DNA of 64,000 nt. Source: an uncultured Bacteroidales bacterium. Lineage in GTDB: Bacteria > Bacteroidota > Bacteroidia > Bacteroidales > Paludibacteraceae. Shown here in pieces: positions 25,871 to 35,638 of this stretch. The position numbers and the translations under genes were made by a program. The DNA lies in contig ONEG01000022.1 in assembly GCA_900316845.1 (NCBI GenBank), positions 1-64,000 on the forward strand. The letters run 5' to 3'. How positions within the stretch are numbered: the first letter of the stretch is position 1; each line of letters opens with the position of its first letter. The notes beneath the pieces were generated by a model that did not search any database, was not told the DNA's origin, and saw nothing but the letters and a program-made list of their open reading frames with translations.

Positions 25871-26476
25871 TTATTTAGAGTACAACTCAACGATTAATTG
25901 CTCCTTGATATTCTCCGGAATCTCAGCGCGAGCGGGGATATTGAGCAACTTACCGGCTTTGTCAGCCTCGTTCCACTCGAGCCAGCCATACTTAGCATGG
26001 TTGAAGCCCTGGAGTGACTCATTGATCACCTCGAGGGATTTAGCTTTCTCGCGAACTGCAACAACCTGACCGGGTTTAACGGAGTAGGAAGGGATATTCA
26101 CAACCTGTCCGTCCACGGTGATGTGGCGGTGCGAAACGAGCTGGCGAGCAGCAGCGCGGGTAGGCGCCATACCGAGACGATAAACGATGTTATCGAGGCG
26201 GCACTCGAGAAGCTGGATGAGGATCTCACCGGTAATACCTTTGGTACGTGCAGCTTTTGCGAAGAGGAGGCGGAACTGTTTCTCCAGTACACCATAGGTG
26301 TATTTAGCCTTCTGCTTCTCAGCCAGCTGAGTACCGTACTCAGAGTTTTTCTTACGACGGTTAACGCCGTGTTGTCCGGGTGCGTACGGACGTTTTGCAA
26401 GCACCTTATCCTCGCCGAAGATAGCCTCGCCGAAACGGCGTGCGATGCGAGATTTTGGGCCAATATATCTTGCCAT
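25871..26476 (-). CDS. rpsD: 30S ribosomal protein S4
   Basis: 201 residues starting [20 protein letters not shown]. The S4 RNA-binding domain is clear ([36 protein letters not shown]). The N-terminus lacks zinc-binding cysteines. It is a primary 16S rRNA binder and, in other bacteria, a feedback regulator of the alpha operon. Confidence 0.97.
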   Translation of the reverse strand: MARYIGPKSRIARRFGEAIFGEDKVLAKRPYAPGQHGVNRRKKNSEYGTQLAEKQKAKYTYGVLEKQFRLLFAKAARTKGITGEILIQLLECRLDNIVYRLGMAPTRAAARQLVSHRHITVDGQVVNIPSYSVKPGQVVAVREKAKSLEVINESLQGFNHAKYGWLEWNEADKAGKLLNIPARAEIPENIKEQLIVELYSK

Positions 26477-26507
26477 AATGATGCGCTTTGCGCGTTAATA
26501 CTGTTTA

Positions 26508-26897
26508 TTATACACGACGACGTTTCGGAGGACGGCAACCGTTGTGCGGCATCGGAGTCACATCTACGATCTCCGTTACATCGATACCTGCAGCGACGCA
26601 GGCACGGATAGCCGACTCACGTCCTTGTCCGGGACCCTTAACGTATGCTTTCACTTTACGCAGACCGAGGTCGTAAGCGACCTTGCAGCAGTCAGCTGCT
26701 GCCATCTGGGCTGCGTACGGAGTATTTTTCTTGCTGCCACGGAAGCCCTGCTTACCAGCCGAAGACCAGCTGATAACTTGGCCGTCACCGTTAGCAACAG
26801 TAACGATAACATTATTGAAAGAAGACATCACGTGAAGCTGGCCAACGCCCTCAATCTTCACTACGCGCTTCTTTGCTGCAATAGCTTTCTTTGCCAT
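26508..26897 (-). CDS. rpsK: 30S ribosomal protein S11
   Basis: 129 residues with the S11 core [20 protein letters not shown] and C-terminal [17 protein letters not shown]. It belongs to the platform of the small subunit. An 89-nt spacer upstream holds AATTGA-type tandem repeats (26919-26950). Confidence 0.97.
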   Translation of the reverse strand: MAKKAIAAKKRVVKIEGVGQLHVMSSFNNVIVTVANGDGQVISWSSAGKQGFRGSKKNTPYAAQMAAADCCKVAYDLGLRKVKAYVKGPGQGRESAIRACVAAGIDVTEIVDVTPMPHNGCRPPKRRRV

Positions 26898-26918
26898 AAT
26901 ACTTGATAGATTAATTTA

Positions 26919-26950
26919 ATTGAGAATTGACAATTGAGAATTGATAATTA
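26919..26950. repeat. GAGAATTGACAATT tandem repeat
   Basis: Two to three copies of a GAGAATTGA(C/T)AATT unit in the rpsM-rpsK spacer, related to the ATAGTTGACAATTG repeat at 45128-45190. Confidence 0.55.
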
Positions 26951-26986
26951 TTCTCCTATGCTGCCAAACTCAAAATCGGTTTAACA

Positions 26987-27367
26987 TTACTTCGTTGCCT
27001 TCTTCTTGTTTGCAACAGTTTTCTTACGTCCTTTGCGCGTGCGGGCGTTGTTCTTGGTGCTCTGTCCACGAACGGGAAGACCGATACGATGACGAACTCC
27101 ACGGTAACAACCGATATCCATCAAGCGTTTGATGTTCAATTGTGTTTCCGAACGAAGATCACCTTCTACTTTGAATTTAGCACCGATGATCTCACGGACT
27201 TTAGCTGCTTGGTCATCCGTCCAATTCTCTACCTTGATGCTTGGGTCAATGCCTGCCTCTGCGAGAATTTTCTTTGCGCTTGAACGACCTATTCCGTAGA
27301 TATAAGTCAAGCTGACTTCGCCACATTTGTTCTGCGGTATATCTACACCGACAATTCTTATAGCCAT
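26987..27367 (-). CDS. rpsM: 30S ribosomal protein S13
   Basis: 126 residues: [20 protein letters not shown], the helix-two-turn-helix core and the C-terminal [14 protein letters not shown] stretch that reaches the P site. It lies 76 nt after rpmJ. Confidence 0.97.
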   Translation of the reverse strand: MAIRIVGVDIPQNKCGEVSLTYIYGIGRSSAKKILAEAGIDPSIKVENWTDDQAAKVREIIGAKFKVEGDLRSETQLNIKRLMDIGCYRGVRHRIGLPVRGQSTKNNARTRKGRKKTVANKKKATK

Positions 27368-27443
27368 AATTAAATACTAAGGATAATTTTGTTAAAAAAT
27401 AAATTGATTTTAAGAAGTAGTTGATTCTAATTAAAGATTACGC

Positions 27444-27560
27444 TTATCCTTGACGCATCTTCATTTTAGGATCCTTCTTGTTGATTACATACAAGTGGCC
27501 TTTGCGACGTACAATCTTGCAGTCTGCATTGCGCTTCTTGATTGATGCTCTTACTTTCAT
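27444..27560 (-). CDS. rpmJ: 50S ribosomal protein L36
   Basis: 38 residues beginning [20 protein letters not shown] and ending DPKMKMRQG. Only the first cysteine of the usual Cys-x2-Cys...Cys...His zinc site is kept, so this is the zinc-free (C-minus) form, which is common in Bacteroidetes. It lies between infA and rpsM, its expected place. Start ATG is at 27560-27558 and stop TAA at 27446-27444. Confidence 0.92.
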   Translation of the reverse strand: MKVRASIKKRNADCKIVRRKGHLYVINKKDPKMKMRQG

Positions 27561-27583
27561 AGTAAAAACTTTGTTTTTCTTTT

Positions 27584-27649
27584 GGAGTCAGGAGTCAGGA
27601 GTCAGGAGTCGAGACTAATTTGTCCTTATTCCTTATTCCTTATTCCTTC
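27584..27649. repeat. two tandem repeats in the infA-rpmJ spacer
   Basis: Four copies of GGAGTCA at 27584-27611, then three to four copies of TTATTCC at 27623-27649. The second unit is the same heptamer found inside the OstA-like signal peptide (2692-2723). Confidence 0.75.
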
Positions 27650-27663
27650 ATCCCGATTAATAA

Positions 27664-27882
27664 TTACTTGTAGCGGAAGGAGATTCTTCCTTTGGTGAGG
27701 TCATAGGGGCTCATCTCTACTTTCACACGGTCACCGGCAAGGATCTTGATGTAATGCATACGCATCTTACCGGAGATGTGGGCGATGATGAGCGGCCCGT
27801 TCTCGAGTTGGACACGGAACATAGCGTTGGACAATGCCTCTACTACCGTGCCGTCAACCTCAATGCTGTCTTGTTTTGCCAT
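27664..27882 (-). CDS. infA: translation initiation factor IF-1
   Basis: 72 residues, a single OB fold: [20 protein letters not shown], then FRVQLENG and [18 protein letters not shown]. It binds the ribosomal A site during initiation. It lies 27 nt after map. Confidence 0.97.
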   Translation of the reverse strand: MAKQDSIEVDGTVVEALSNAMFRVQLENGPLIIAHISGKMRMHYIKILAGDRVKVEMSPYDLTKGRISFRYK

Positions 27883-27909
27883 ACTGTTTGTTATTTAGAT
27901 GATTTTTTC

Positions 27910-28695
27910 TTAGATGAATCGGTCACCCAATACTTCTTGGATAAACTCAAAGGTGGAGAGGATATCTGCTTTGCCGTTCCTGACACAAACGGATAGTTCG
28001 TAGTGTGCAGCGGGCTTGCGGTCGATGGTCCTGGCGGTCCAGCCGTCATCCTCGATGAGGACATTACGTCTGCCGAGCGTGATCATCGGCTCGATAGCGA
28101 GGGTCATTCCGGACTTGAGGACGATACCGTTGCCTCGTCTTCCGTAGTTGCACACCTCGGGATCTTCGTGCATCTCCCGACCTATACCATGGCCCACGAA
28201 CTCGCGAACAACACCGTATCCGGCTTTCTCGCAGTGGGTCTGGATGGCGGAACCTATATCTCCGAGACGACGGCCGGTGATGGCCTGGTCGATACCGAGA
28301 TAGAGCGCCTCCTTGGTCGTACGCAGCAGTTGCATCACCTCCGGGCTCACCTCCCCCACCGGGAAGGTATAAGCGGAGTCGGAATGCCATCCGTTGAGCT
28401 CGATAGACGAATCCACAGAGATGACGTCGCCTTCCTTGAGCACCACCTTGTCGGAGGGGATGCCGTGAACCACCTGTTCGTTAACAGACGTACAGAGGGT
28501 TGCGGGATAATCCTCATATCCAAGGCATGCGGGACGGCCACCATGATCCATGATGAACTCGTACGCTATCTTATCCAGTTGGGCGGTAGTAACACCCGGC
28601 TTGATAGCCTTAGCCACCTCGGCATAAGTCTTACCAAGCAGGATGTTGCTTGCCCGCATGAGTTCTACTTCTTCGTCAGTCTTCAAAAAAATCAT
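27910..28695 (-). CDS. map: methionine aminopeptidase, type I
   Basis: 261 residues. Metal ligands appear in order: SVDSSIELNGWHSDSAYTF (two Asp), FVGHGIGREMHEDP (His), LAIEPMIT (Glu) and a final Glu near 237 in HYELSV. It removes the initiator methionine. It sits 12 nt after secY, a usual arrangement. Confidence 0.96.
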   Translation of the reverse strand: MIFLKTDEEVELMRASNILLGKTYAEVAKAIKPGVTTAQLDKIAYEFIMDHGGRPACLGYEDYPATLCTSVNEQVVHGIPSDKVVLKEGDVISVDSSIELNGWHSDSAYTFPVGEVSPEVMQLLRTTKEALYLGIDQAITGRRLGDIGSAIQTHCEKAGYGVVREFVGHGIGREMHEDPEVCNYGRRGNGIVLKSGMTLAIEPMITLGRRNVLIEDDGWTARTIDRKPAAHYELSVCVRNGKADILSTFEFIQEVLGDRFI

Positions 28696-28707
28696 CTATC
28701 CAACGAT

Positions 28708-30051
28708 TTAGTAGGCCATAGCACCGGAGCGACCTTTGATGCGCATGCCGGACTCGAAGAATCCGTCGTAGTGACGCATCAGGAGATGACTCTCAATCTG
28801 CTGCAAAGTATCCAAAATAACACCTACCATGATCAGCAAGGACGTACCGCCGAAGAACTGCGCGAAGCCCATCGTGACACCAAACAGGCGAGCGAACGCC
28901 GGCAGGATAGCGATGAGGGCGAGCAGGATCGAACCCGGCAGGGTGATGCGGCTCATGATCGTGTCGATATACTCAGCCGTCTTCTTACCCGGTTTCACAC
29001 CCGGAATGAATCCGTTGTTCAGCTTCAGGTTCTCTGCCATCTGAACCGGATTGATGATGATCGCGGTGTAGAAATAGGTGAAGGCGATAATGAGGAGTGC
29101 GAATACGAAGTTGTACCAGAAACCGTTGTTATCCATAAACGCACGTGTGAAAGCCGAAGCCTCCGAGGCGTTGAAGCCCACGATGGCGATAGGGATAAAC
29201 ATGATCGCTTGCGCGAAGATAATCGGCATTACGTTTGCAGCATTCACCTTGAGAGGGATATACTGACGAACGCCGCCATACTGCTTGTTACCCTGGATAC
29301 GTTTAGCGTACTGCACCGGAATACGGCGGGTGCCCTGAACCAGCATGATTGCGAATGCAAACACGAGGAGCAGGATCACTACCTCCAATACAAAGACCAT
29401 CAGTCCACCGGTACCGGTATCGTTGAGGCGTGAGGAGAACTCCTGCACGATAGCCCCCGGGAGGCGCGCGATGATACCGATCAAGATGATGAAGGAAATT
29501 CCGTTTCCTACACCGCGATCTGTGATACGCTCACCAAGCCACATGACGAACATCGAACCTGCGCAGAGCAGGATGGTGGACGAGATTGTAAACCAGTTGA
29601 ATCCAACGGCGAGAGGCTGACCTGCCTGACCCATCTGTACTGCCAGGTTCACGAGATAACTCGGACCCTGGAAGAGCAGGATAGCCACGGTCAGATAGCG
29701 CGTGATCTGGTTCATCTTCTGACGGCCGGACTCACCCTCTTTCTGCATCTTCTGGAAATACGGTACTGCGATAGACAGCAGCTGTATCACGATCGATGCA
29801 GAGATATAAGGCATGATACCCAGCGCGAAGATCGACGCGTTCGAGAAGGCTCCACCGGAGAACATATCGAGCAGCGCCATCAGACCACCTGCTGTCTGGC
29901 TATGCAGGGCAGATAAGGCCGTGGGATCAATACCGGGAAGAACGACGAACGAACCGAAACGATAGATGAGCACGAACAAAAGCGTGGTCAGCAGACGGCC
30001 GCGGAGGTCCTCAATCTTCCAGATATTTTTAATTGTCTCAATAAAACGCAT
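28708..30051 (-). CDS. secY: protein translocase subunit SecY
   Basis: 447 residues with ten transmembrane helices, SecY signatures FVLIYRFGSFVVLPGIDP near the N-terminus and GGTSLLIMVGVILDTLQQIE near the C-terminus. It forms the protein-conducting channel of the inner membrane. It follows rplO by 43 nt. Confidence 0.97.
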   Translation of the reverse strand: MRFIETIKNIWKIEDLRGRLLTTLLFVLIYRFGSFVVLPGIDPTALSALHSQTAGGLMALLDMFSGGAFSNASIFALGIMPYISASIVIQLLSIAVPYFQKMQKEGESGRQKMNQITRYLTVAILLFQGPSYLVNLAVQMGQAGQPLAVGFNWFTISSTILLCAGSMFVMWLGERITDRGVGNGISFIILIGIIARLPGAIVQEFSSRLNDTGTGGLMVFVLEVVILLLVFAFAIMLVQGTRRIPVQYAKRIQGNKQYGGVRQYIPLKVNAANVMPIIFAQAIMFIPIAIVGFNASEASAFTRAFMDNNGFWYNFVFALLIIAFTYFYTAIIINPVQMAENLKLNNGFIPGVKPGKKTAEYIDTIMSRITLPGSILLALIAILPAFARLFGVTMGFAQFFGGTSLLIMVGVILDTLQQIESHLLMRHYDGFFESGMRIKGRSGAMAY

Positions 30052-30094
30052 AATAGTTTTCGTTTAACGTTTAACGAGTTAACGATTAGTGTTC

Positions 30095-30541
30095 TTAGAT
30101 CTTCTCGATAGCACCGCCGGCAGCGAGGATAGCCTCTTCTGCTTTCTTGGAGAAAGCGTTTGCCTGAACGGTCAGTTTAGCTTTCAGTTCACCGTTACCC
30201 AGGATCTTAACGAGCTGGGTCTTGGAGATGAAACCAGCCTCGTGGAGCTCGATCAAGCCGATCTTCTCCAGCTTCTTAGCCTCAGCCAGCTGCTGGAGGG
30301 TAGAGAGGTTGATAGCTTTGTACTCCACACGGTTGATGTTCTTAAAGCCGAACTTAGGCAGACGACGCTGCATAGGCATCTGACCACCCTCGAAACCGAT
30401 CTTCTTGCTGTAACCGGAGCGCGACTTAGCACCCTTGTGACCACGGGTAGATGTTCCACCCAGGCCCGAACCTGCACCACGGCCGACACGCTTTGCGGTC
30501 TTTACCGATCCTGCTGCAGGGGTAAGATTATTCAATTCCAT
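30095..30541 (-). CDS. rplO: 50S ribosomal protein L15
   Basis: 148 residues with the glycine-rich N-terminus (KRVGRGAGSGLGGTSTRGHK) and GFEGGQMPMQRRLPKFGF, the L15 signatures. It assembles late into the large subunit. It lies 21 nt after rpmD. Confidence 0.97.
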   Translation of the reverse strand: MELNNLTPAAGSVKTAKRVGRGAGSGLGGTSTRGHKGAKSRSGYSKKIGFEGGQMPMQRRLPKFGFKNINRVEYKAINLSTLQQLAEAKKLEKIGLIELHEAGFISKTQLVKILGNGELKAKLTVQANAFSKKAEEAILAAGGAIEKI

Positions 30542-30562
30542 GATGATAATTCGTTTTTAGGA

Positions 30563-30739
30563 TTAGTCAATAACTTTAACAAGGTGCTTTACCTTCTCTA
30601 CCATACCCAGGATAGCCGGGGTGGCTTCGTGCTCAACGACTGCGTTCATCTTGCGCAGACCAAGAGCTTGCATGGTCTCCTTCTGCACCTTCGGACACTT
30701 AATAATACTACGTACTTGTTGAATTTTAATCTTTGCCAT
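30563..30739 (-). CDS. rpmD: 50S ribosomal protein L30
   Basis: 58 residues: MAKIKIQQVRSIIKCPKVQK, then ETMQALGLRKMNAVVEHEAT and a C-terminal GMVEKVKHLVKVID. This is the full small bacterial L30. It lies between rpsE (17 nt) and rplO (21 nt), as expected. Confidence 0.94.
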   Translation of the reverse strand: MAKIKIQQVRSIIKCPKVQKETMQALGLRKMNAVVEHEATPAILGMVEKVKHLVKVID

Positions 30740-30756
30740 AGTTGTAGAAGAATTTA

Positions 30757-31263
30757 TTAACCATTAAACACTGTAGAGAGGCTTACGCCACGGTTAGCAG
30801 CTACGGTACGAGCGTCACGCAACTCAGCGAGCGCCTGAATAGTAGCTTTCACGAGGTTGTGGGGGTTGGACGAACCTTTGGACTTAGCCAAGACGTCGTG
30901 TACACCTGCGCTCTCCAGTACGGCACGCATAGCACCACCGGCTTTTACTCCGGTACCGTGCGTAGCAGGCTGGATGTAAACGCGGCTACCACCAAACTTA
31001 GCATACTGCTCGTGAGGGATAGTGCCCTTCAGAACAGGTACTTGGATGAGGTTCTTCTTCGCAGCCTCGGTAGCTTTCTGCATAGCAGCAGCAACCTCAC
31101 CTGCTTTACCCAAACCGTAACCTACAATTCCGTCTTCATTTCCAACAACTACGATAGCTGCGAAAGTGAAGGTACGTCCACCTTTGGTAACTTTCGTTAC
31201 GCGGTTGACTGCGACCAGACGCTCCTTGAGCTCGAGGTCTTGTGTTGATTTAACTCTTTGCAT
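30757..31263 (-). CDS. rpsE: 30S ribosomal protein S5
   Basis: 168 residues with the double-stranded-RNA-binding-like N-domain ([19 protein letters not shown]) and the S5 C-domain ([20 protein letters not shown]). It contributes to decoding accuracy. It lies 14 nt after rplR. Confidence 0.97.
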   Translation of the reverse strand: MQRVKSTQDLELKERLVAVNRVTKVTKGGRTFTFAAIVVVGNEDGIVGYGLGKAGEVAAAMQKATEAAKKNLIQVPVLKGTIPHEQYAKFGGSRVYIQPATHGTGVKAGGAMRAVLESAGVHDVLAKSKGSSNPHNLVKATIQALAELRDARTVAANRGVSLSTVFNG

Positions 31264-31277
31264 AATATCGTCAGTTA

Positions 31278-31622
31278 TTAGAATTTGAGACCAGCCTCGC
31301 GAGCTGCGTCAGCGAGGGCTTTAACGCGACCGTGATAGAGGTAACCGTTACGGTCAAATACTACTTCGTTGACTCCGGCCTTCTGAGCAGCTGCTGCTAC
31401 GAGTTTACCTACTTCAACAGCCTTCTCGGTCTTAGTCATTTTGTCCTTGATTGCGAGCGAAGATGCGCTTGCGAGGGTCTTGCCTGCAAGGTCATCGATC
31501 ACCTGAGCGTAAATCTGGCTGTTAGAACGGAACACGGTCAGACGCGGACGCTCTGCAGTTCCCGACACCTTGGTGCGGATGGAAGCCTTAATCTTAAGGC
31601 GACGTGCAATTTTCTTAATCAT
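31278..31622 (-). CDS. rplR: 50S ribosomal protein L18
   Basis: 114 residues: [34 protein letters not shown] and [20 protein letters not shown] are the L18 signatures. It binds 5S rRNA together with L5, whose gene here is truncated. It lies 17 nt after rplF. Confidence 0.97.
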   Translation of the reverse strand: MIKKIARRLKIKASIRTKVSGTAERPRLTVFRSNSQIYAQVIDDLAGKTLASASSLAIKDKMTKTEKAVEVGKLVAAAAQKAGVNEVVFDRNGYLYHGRVKALADAAREAGLKF

Positions 31623-31639
31623 AATCTTATTCCTTTCTA

Positions 31640-32197
31640 TTATTTACCAGCCGACTTACCAGCTTTACGACGAACGATTTCACCCTGGAACTTAATACCT
31701 TTACCTTTGTAAGGCTCGGGTTTGCGGAACGAGCGGATCTTAGCGCAAATCTGGCCAAGAAGCTGCTTGTCAGCGCTCTCAAGCATTACGAGCGGGTTCT
31801 GGTTACGCTCCGATTTGGTCTCCACCTTCACCTCTTTCGGCAAACCGAGATAGATGGGGTGCGTATAACCCAGCGAGAAGTTCAGCACTTGCGGCTGAGC
31901 CAACTCTACACGGTAACCTACACCGACGAGCTCAAGCGTCTTCTTGTAGCCCTCGGAGCAACCTACTACCATGTTATGGATCAAAGCGCGATACAGACCG
32001 TGTTTAGCGCGTGCCTCTTTCTCGTCGTTAGGACGGGTTACGTGGCATACTGCGCCCTCTACGTTTACGGAAATCAGGGGATCAACAGCCTGGCTGAGCT
32101 CACCTTTCGGACCTTTGACGGTCACTACATTCTCCGGGCTGACGGTGATCGTCACACCTGCGGGGATAGCGATAGGAAGTTTTCCAATTCTAGACAT
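31640..32197 (-). CDS. rplF: 50S ribosomal protein L6
   Basis: 185 residues starting [20 protein letters not shown], with two L6 alpha-beta domains and the C-terminal [12 protein letters not shown] signature. The ATG at 32197 is chosen because a longer frame overlaps rpsH and adds a non-family extension. Confidence 0.97.
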   Translation of the reverse strand: MSRIGKLPIAIPAGVTITVSPENVVTVKGPKGELSQAVDPLISVNVEGAVCHVTRPNDEKEARAKHGLYRALIHNMVVGCSEGYKKTLELVGVGYRVELAQPQVLNFSLGYTHPIYLGLPKEVKVETKSERNQNPLVMLESADKQLLGQICAKIRSFRKPEPYKGKGIKFQGEIVRRKAGKSAGK

Positions 32198-32214
32198 AGT
32201 GTAATCCTCCTTAA

Positions 32215-32610
32215 TTAATAAACATAGCACAATACTTCACCACCGAGCTGCTGGCCTACAGCCTCTTTGTTGGTCATCACGCCTTTCGAAGTGGAAAGGA
32301 TAGCGATACCGAGACCGTTCAATACGCGCGGCATATCACGATAGCCAACGTACTTACGCAAACCCGGAGTGGATACACGTTTCAAACACTTGATCGCGTT
32401 AACTTTGTTAACCGGATCATACTTGAGGGCAATCTTGATAGTGCCCTGAGGACCATCCTCCACAAACTTGTACGAGAGGATATAACCCTTCTCGAACAAG
32501 ATGCGAGTGATCTCCTTCTTCAGATTCGAAGCCGGTACTTCTACCACACGGTGGCCGGCTTTGATAGCATTCCTCAATCGAGTGAGGTAATCTGCAATAG
32601 GATCTGTCAT
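32215..32610 (-). CDS. rpsH: 30S ribosomal protein S8
   Basis: 131 residues: MTDPIADYLTRLRNAIKAGH to the C-terminal GVMTNKEAVGQQLGGEVLCY. It binds the central domain of 16S rRNA, and in E. coli its protein represses the spc operon. It lies 58 nt after rpsN. Confidence 0.97.
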   Translation of the reverse strand: MTDPIADYLTRLRNAIKAGHRVVEVPASNLKKEITRILFEKGYILSYKFVEDGPQGTIKIALKYDPVNKVNAIKCLKRVSTPGLRKYVGYRDMPRVLNGLGIAILSTSKGVMTNKEAVGQQLGGEVLCYVY

Positions 32611-32668
32611 TTGTTTTTTGTTGTTAAATTAATCCCGCCTGTCGGGACAATATTTAATAATGTTAATT

Positions 32669-32938
32669 TTACCAGCTCGCTTTCTTTACTCCCGGGATGA
32701 GGCCTTTGGAAGCCATCTCGCGGAATTGAATACGGCTGAGACCGAAGGCACGCATATATCCTTTCGGACGACCGGTCACCTTGCAACGGTTGTGCAGACG
32801 AACGGGAGATGCGTTTTTCGGCAGGCTCTGGAGACCTACATAGTCACCATCCTTGAGGAGTTGCGCACGTTTAGCTGCGTATTTAGCAACCAACTTAGCG
32901 CGTTTTACCTCGCGGGCTTTCATTGATTCTTTTGCCAT
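32669..32938 (-). CDS. rpsN: 30S ribosomal protein S14
   Basis: 89 residues: [20 protein letters not shown], then [20 protein letters not shown] to the end VKKASW. It is the long form without a four-cysteine zinc site. The ATG at 32938 is preferred; an extended frame to 32983 runs into rplE. The truncated rplE reading frame overlaps its first 44 nt. Confidence 0.95.
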   Translation of the reverse strand: MAKESMKAREVKRAKLVAKYAAKRAQLLKDGDYVGLQSLPKNASPVRLHNRCKVTGRPKGYMRAFGLSRIQFREMASKGLIPGVKKASW

Positions 32939-33359
32939 AGTCTGAATTACTTTTTTCGGTGATACCCAAGGTATAGTTGCCACGGCCGTCCATCTTGTTG
33001 TTGATACCTTTGAAGTCGCGGATACGAGGGAGCGCTACGCGAACGAGACGCTCGAGGAACTCGTACATCTGCTGACCACGGAGGGTAACACATACACCGA
33101 TCGGCATTTGTTTACGTACCTTGAAGTTAGCGATATCTTTCTTCGAAACCGTAGCTACGGCTTTCTGACCAGCGATAGCGGTCATCTCTTGCAGAGCGAC
33201 CTCGATGATCTTCTTGTCTGCTACAGCCTCGCCCAGACCCTGGTTGAGGACGATCTTCTGGAGTTTCGGGCACTGCATGACAGTAGTGTAGTTGAACTCC
33301 TTCATCAGGATAGGCACGATGCGCTCCTGATAGTCTTGTTTCAAACTTGCTGTATTCAT
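32895..33359 (-). pseudogene. rplE: 50S ribosomal protein L5, C-terminus deleted
   Basis: The frame matches L5 for 135 residues ([20 protein letters not shown] to [11 protein letters not shown]), then gives 19 unrelated residues read through into rpsN. The normal protein is about 185 residues and continues with a conserved FPEI...GMxITFVT...TDEE...L segment, absent here. DNA after GITE reads six A then GTAATTCAGACTATG. With one more A the frame would end Lys-Lys-TAA just before rpsN, as if the true gene end and spacer were joined directly to codon 135. L5 binds 5S rRNA and should be essential, so this is either an assembly collapse or a real lesion. The upstream part is unambiguous. Confidence 0.85.
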
Positions 33360-33361
33360 AA

Positions 33362-33670
33362 TCAGATCTCCTTACCAGTTTTTTTAGATACACGAACGAG
33401 CTTGCCATCCTTCTTCACACGGCCAACACGAACCGGCTTGCCGTCCTCAACGACGTTGAGGTTGGAGATATGGATAGGAGCTTCCTGTTTAACGATTCCG
33501 CCTTGCGGATTCTTTGCGTTGGGCTTGGTACTCTTGGATACCATATTAACGCCTTCTACGATAGCGCGTTGCTTGTCAACGATCACTTCCAGCACACGGC
33601 CGGTCTGACCCTTCGAAGCACCTGCGTTTACATAAACGGTGTCACCCTTTTTGATATGAAGTTTTGCCAT
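33362..33670 (-). CDS. rplX: 50S ribosomal protein L24
   Basis: 102 residues: [20 protein letters not shown] with the KOW motif and [20 protein letters not shown]. It is an assembly initiator of the large subunit. It lies two nt before rplE and 20 nt after rplN. Confidence 0.96.
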   Translation of the reverse strand: MAKLHIKKGDTVYVNAGASKGQTGRVLEVIVDKQRAIVEGVNMVSKSTKPNAKNPQGGIVKQEAPIHISNLNVVEDGKPVRVGRVKKDGKLVRVSKKTGKEI

Positions 33671-33690
33671 TTTTGTAATTGTTTAGATGA

Positions 33691-34056
33691 TTAGAGCACT
33701 TCAGGTGCCAGAGAAATAATTTTCATGTTTGTTTGACGCAGCTCACGAGCCACCGGACCGAAGATACGGCTGCCGCGGAGTTCACCGGCGTTGTTGACCA
33801 ACACGCATGCGTTGTCATCAAAGCGGATGTAACTTCCGTCTGCACGACGTACCTCTTTCTTCGTGCGCACTACGATAGCACGGCTAACCGTACCGTCCTT
33901 CATGTCACTCGAAGGGATAACGCCCTTAACGGCTACTACGATAGTATCGCCGAGGCTTGCGTAACGCTTCTTGGTACCGCCAAGAACGCGGATCACCAGT
34001 GCCTGCTTAGCACCGCTGTTGTCACATACTGTGAGACGAGATTCTTGCTGTACCAT
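33691..34056 (-). CDS. rplN: 50S ribosomal protein L14
   Basis: 121 residues: [20 protein letters not shown], a central [20 protein letters not shown] and the C-terminal [11 protein letters not shown]. It is intact and lies two nt after rpsQ. Confidence 0.97.
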   Translation of the reverse strand: MVQQESRLTVCDNSGAKQALVIRVLGGTKKRYASLGDTIVVAVKGVIPSSDMKDGTVSRAIVVRTKKEVRRADGSYIRFDDNACVLVNNAGELRGSRIFGPVARELRQTNMKIISLAPEVL

Positions 34057-34058
34057 AA

Positions 34059-34262
34059 TTACTTAGCCCTTTCGATAATTTGAGTTAAACGCCAACGCAC
34101 GGTCTTGCTCAGAGGACGGGTCTCCATGATGCGTACGGTATCGCCGATACCTGCCTCATTCTTCTCGTCGTGAACATGGAACTTGCGAGTTTTATTGACA
34201 AACTTGCCATAGATGGGGTGTTTCTCTTTCCAACGGACAGCGACCACGATGGTCTTCTCCAT
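34059..34262 (-). pseudogene. rpsQ: 30S ribosomal protein S17, N-terminus deleted
   Basis: 67 residues from [20 protein letters not shown] to LTQIIERAK match the C-terminal four-fifths of S17. Family members are about 85 residues and begin with an MEKRNLRKERIGVVVSNK-like segment. Here only Ser-Asn-Lys remains in frame before this Met, and then the sequence passes straight into the middle of rpmC at about 34271. The internal ATG could start a shortened protein, but the first beta-strand would be missing. Confidence 0.85.
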
Positions 34263-34423
34263 CTTGTTGGAGCGATATTGCGACGCGCAGCCTTAATCTG
34301 CAACGGATTATCGAGCGGAGAAATACTGTGATTTAACTTCATACGAACCAGAGCTTCTTTCTCTGCAGCGAGGCGCTCTTGGATCTCTTGAGTTGTTAAT
34401 TCTTTAATTTCAGCTGTTTTCAT
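34109..34423 (-). pseudogene. rpmC: 50S ribosomal protein L29, C-terminus deleted
   Basis: The first 51 residues (MKTAEIKELTTQEIQERLAA to [10 protein letters not shown]) are clear L29. The family continues with about 14 more residues (xxTELRQRE-type helix) and a stop. Here the frame instead enters rpsQ out of register at 34271 and runs on for 53 unrelated residues. The L29 tail, the spacer and the S17 head are all missing, a deletion of very roughly 100 nt. Confidence 0.85.
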
Positions 34424-34432
34424 AATCCTTCA

Positions 34433-34864
34433 TTATGCGTTGTTGGTTGCGTCGTAATCGCGTCTTACGACAAATTTAGTGGTGATCGGTAGCTTTTGAG
34501 CAGCGAGACGAAGTGCCTCTTTTGCTACATCGTAGCTTACGCCCTCTACCTCAAAGATGATACGACCGGGCTCCAATGGTACTACGAATCCTTCCGGAGC
34601 ACCTTTACCTTTACCCATACGTACATCCAACGGCTTCTTCGTGATAGGTTTGTCCGGGAATACGCGGATCCATACCTGTCCTTGACGTTGCATATAACGG
34701 GTAACGGCGATACGAGCTGCCTCGATTTGACGACCGGTCAACCATACGGTACCCAAGCTCTTGATACCGAACGAACCGAATGCCAACTCCTGACCGCGGT
34801 GAGCGAAACCTTTGATGCGGCCTTTTTGGCAACGGCGGAATTTTGTTTTCTTAGGTTGTAACAT
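34433..34864 (-). CDS. rplP: 50S ribosomal protein L16
   Basis: 143 residues: [40 protein letters not shown] core and [20 protein letters not shown]. It helps position tRNA at the A site. It lies nine nt before rpmC and 27 nt after rpsC. Confidence 0.97.
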   Translation of the reverse strand: MLQPKKTKFRRCQKGRIKGFAHRGQELAFGSFGIKSLGTVWLTGRQIEAARIAVTRYMQRQGQVWIRVFPDKPITKKPLDVRMGKGKGAPEGFVVPLEPGRIIFEVEGVSYDVAKEALRLAAQKLPITTKFVVRRDYDATNNA

Positions 34865-34891
34865 AGTTCTAATCTACAAATCGGTTAAACA

Positions 34892-35629
34892 TTATTGTTT
34901 TTTGTTGCGGCGGAAGCCCTTGCGGTCTCCACGGCCCTCACGGCGATCCATGCCGGGACGACCTGCTTCTTGCTTCTGCGAGAAGTTAGGAGCCAAGTCC
35001 TTCTTACCATAAACCTCTCCACGGCAGATCCATACCTTTACGCCGATTACACCCACTTTGGTGATAGCACCTACGTGGCAGTAGTCGATGTCGGCACGCA
35101 GAGTGTGCAACGGGGTACGACCCTCTTTGTACATCTCCTTACGCGCCATCTCGGCACCGTTCAAACGGCCGGATACCTGAATCTTGATACCCTCAGCGCC
35201 CATACGCATGGTGCTCTGGATAGCCATCTTTACGGCACGACGATAAGCGATCTTGCCTTCCAACTGACGAGCGATTTTGTTGGCTACGATGGTAGCGTCC
35301 AACTCCGGACGTTTAACCTCGTAGATGTTGATCTGGACGTCTTGCTTGGTGATCTTCTGGAGTTCCTTCTTCAATTTGTCAACCTCTTCTCCACCTTTTC
35401 CGATAATATAACCGGGGCGAGCGGTGCAGATAGTAACAGTCACAAGTTTCAGAGTTCTTTCGATAACGATACGGCTGATACTTGCCTCTGCGAGACGAGC
35501 GTTGAGGTACTCGCGGATCTTGCTGTCCTCAAGCAACGTATCGCCGTAATTCTTGCCTCCAAACCAGTTGGAGTCCCAACCGCGGACAATGCCCAGACGG
35601 TTAGCAATAGGATTAATTTTCTGTCCCAT
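34892..35629 (-). CDS. rpsC: 30S ribosomal protein S3
   Basis: 245 residues: [20 protein letters not shown], a KH domain ([20 protein letters not shown]) and the S3 C-domain, ending in a basic Gly/Arg tail. It forms part of the mRNA entry tunnel. It lies nine nt after rplV. Confidence 0.97.
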   Translation of the reverse strand: MGQKINPIANRLGIVRGWDSNWFGGKNYGDTLLEDSKIREYLNARLAEASISRIVIERTLKLVTVTICTARPGYIIGKGGEEVDKLKKELQKITKQDVQINIYEVKRPELDATIVANKIARQLEGKIAYRRAVKMAIQSTMRMGAEGIKIQVSGRLNGAEMARKEMYKEGRTPLHTLRADIDYCHVGAITKVGVIGVKVWICRGEVYGKKDLAPNFSQKQEAGRPGMDRREGRGDRKGFRRNKKQ

Positions 35630-35638
35630 AGTTAAAAA

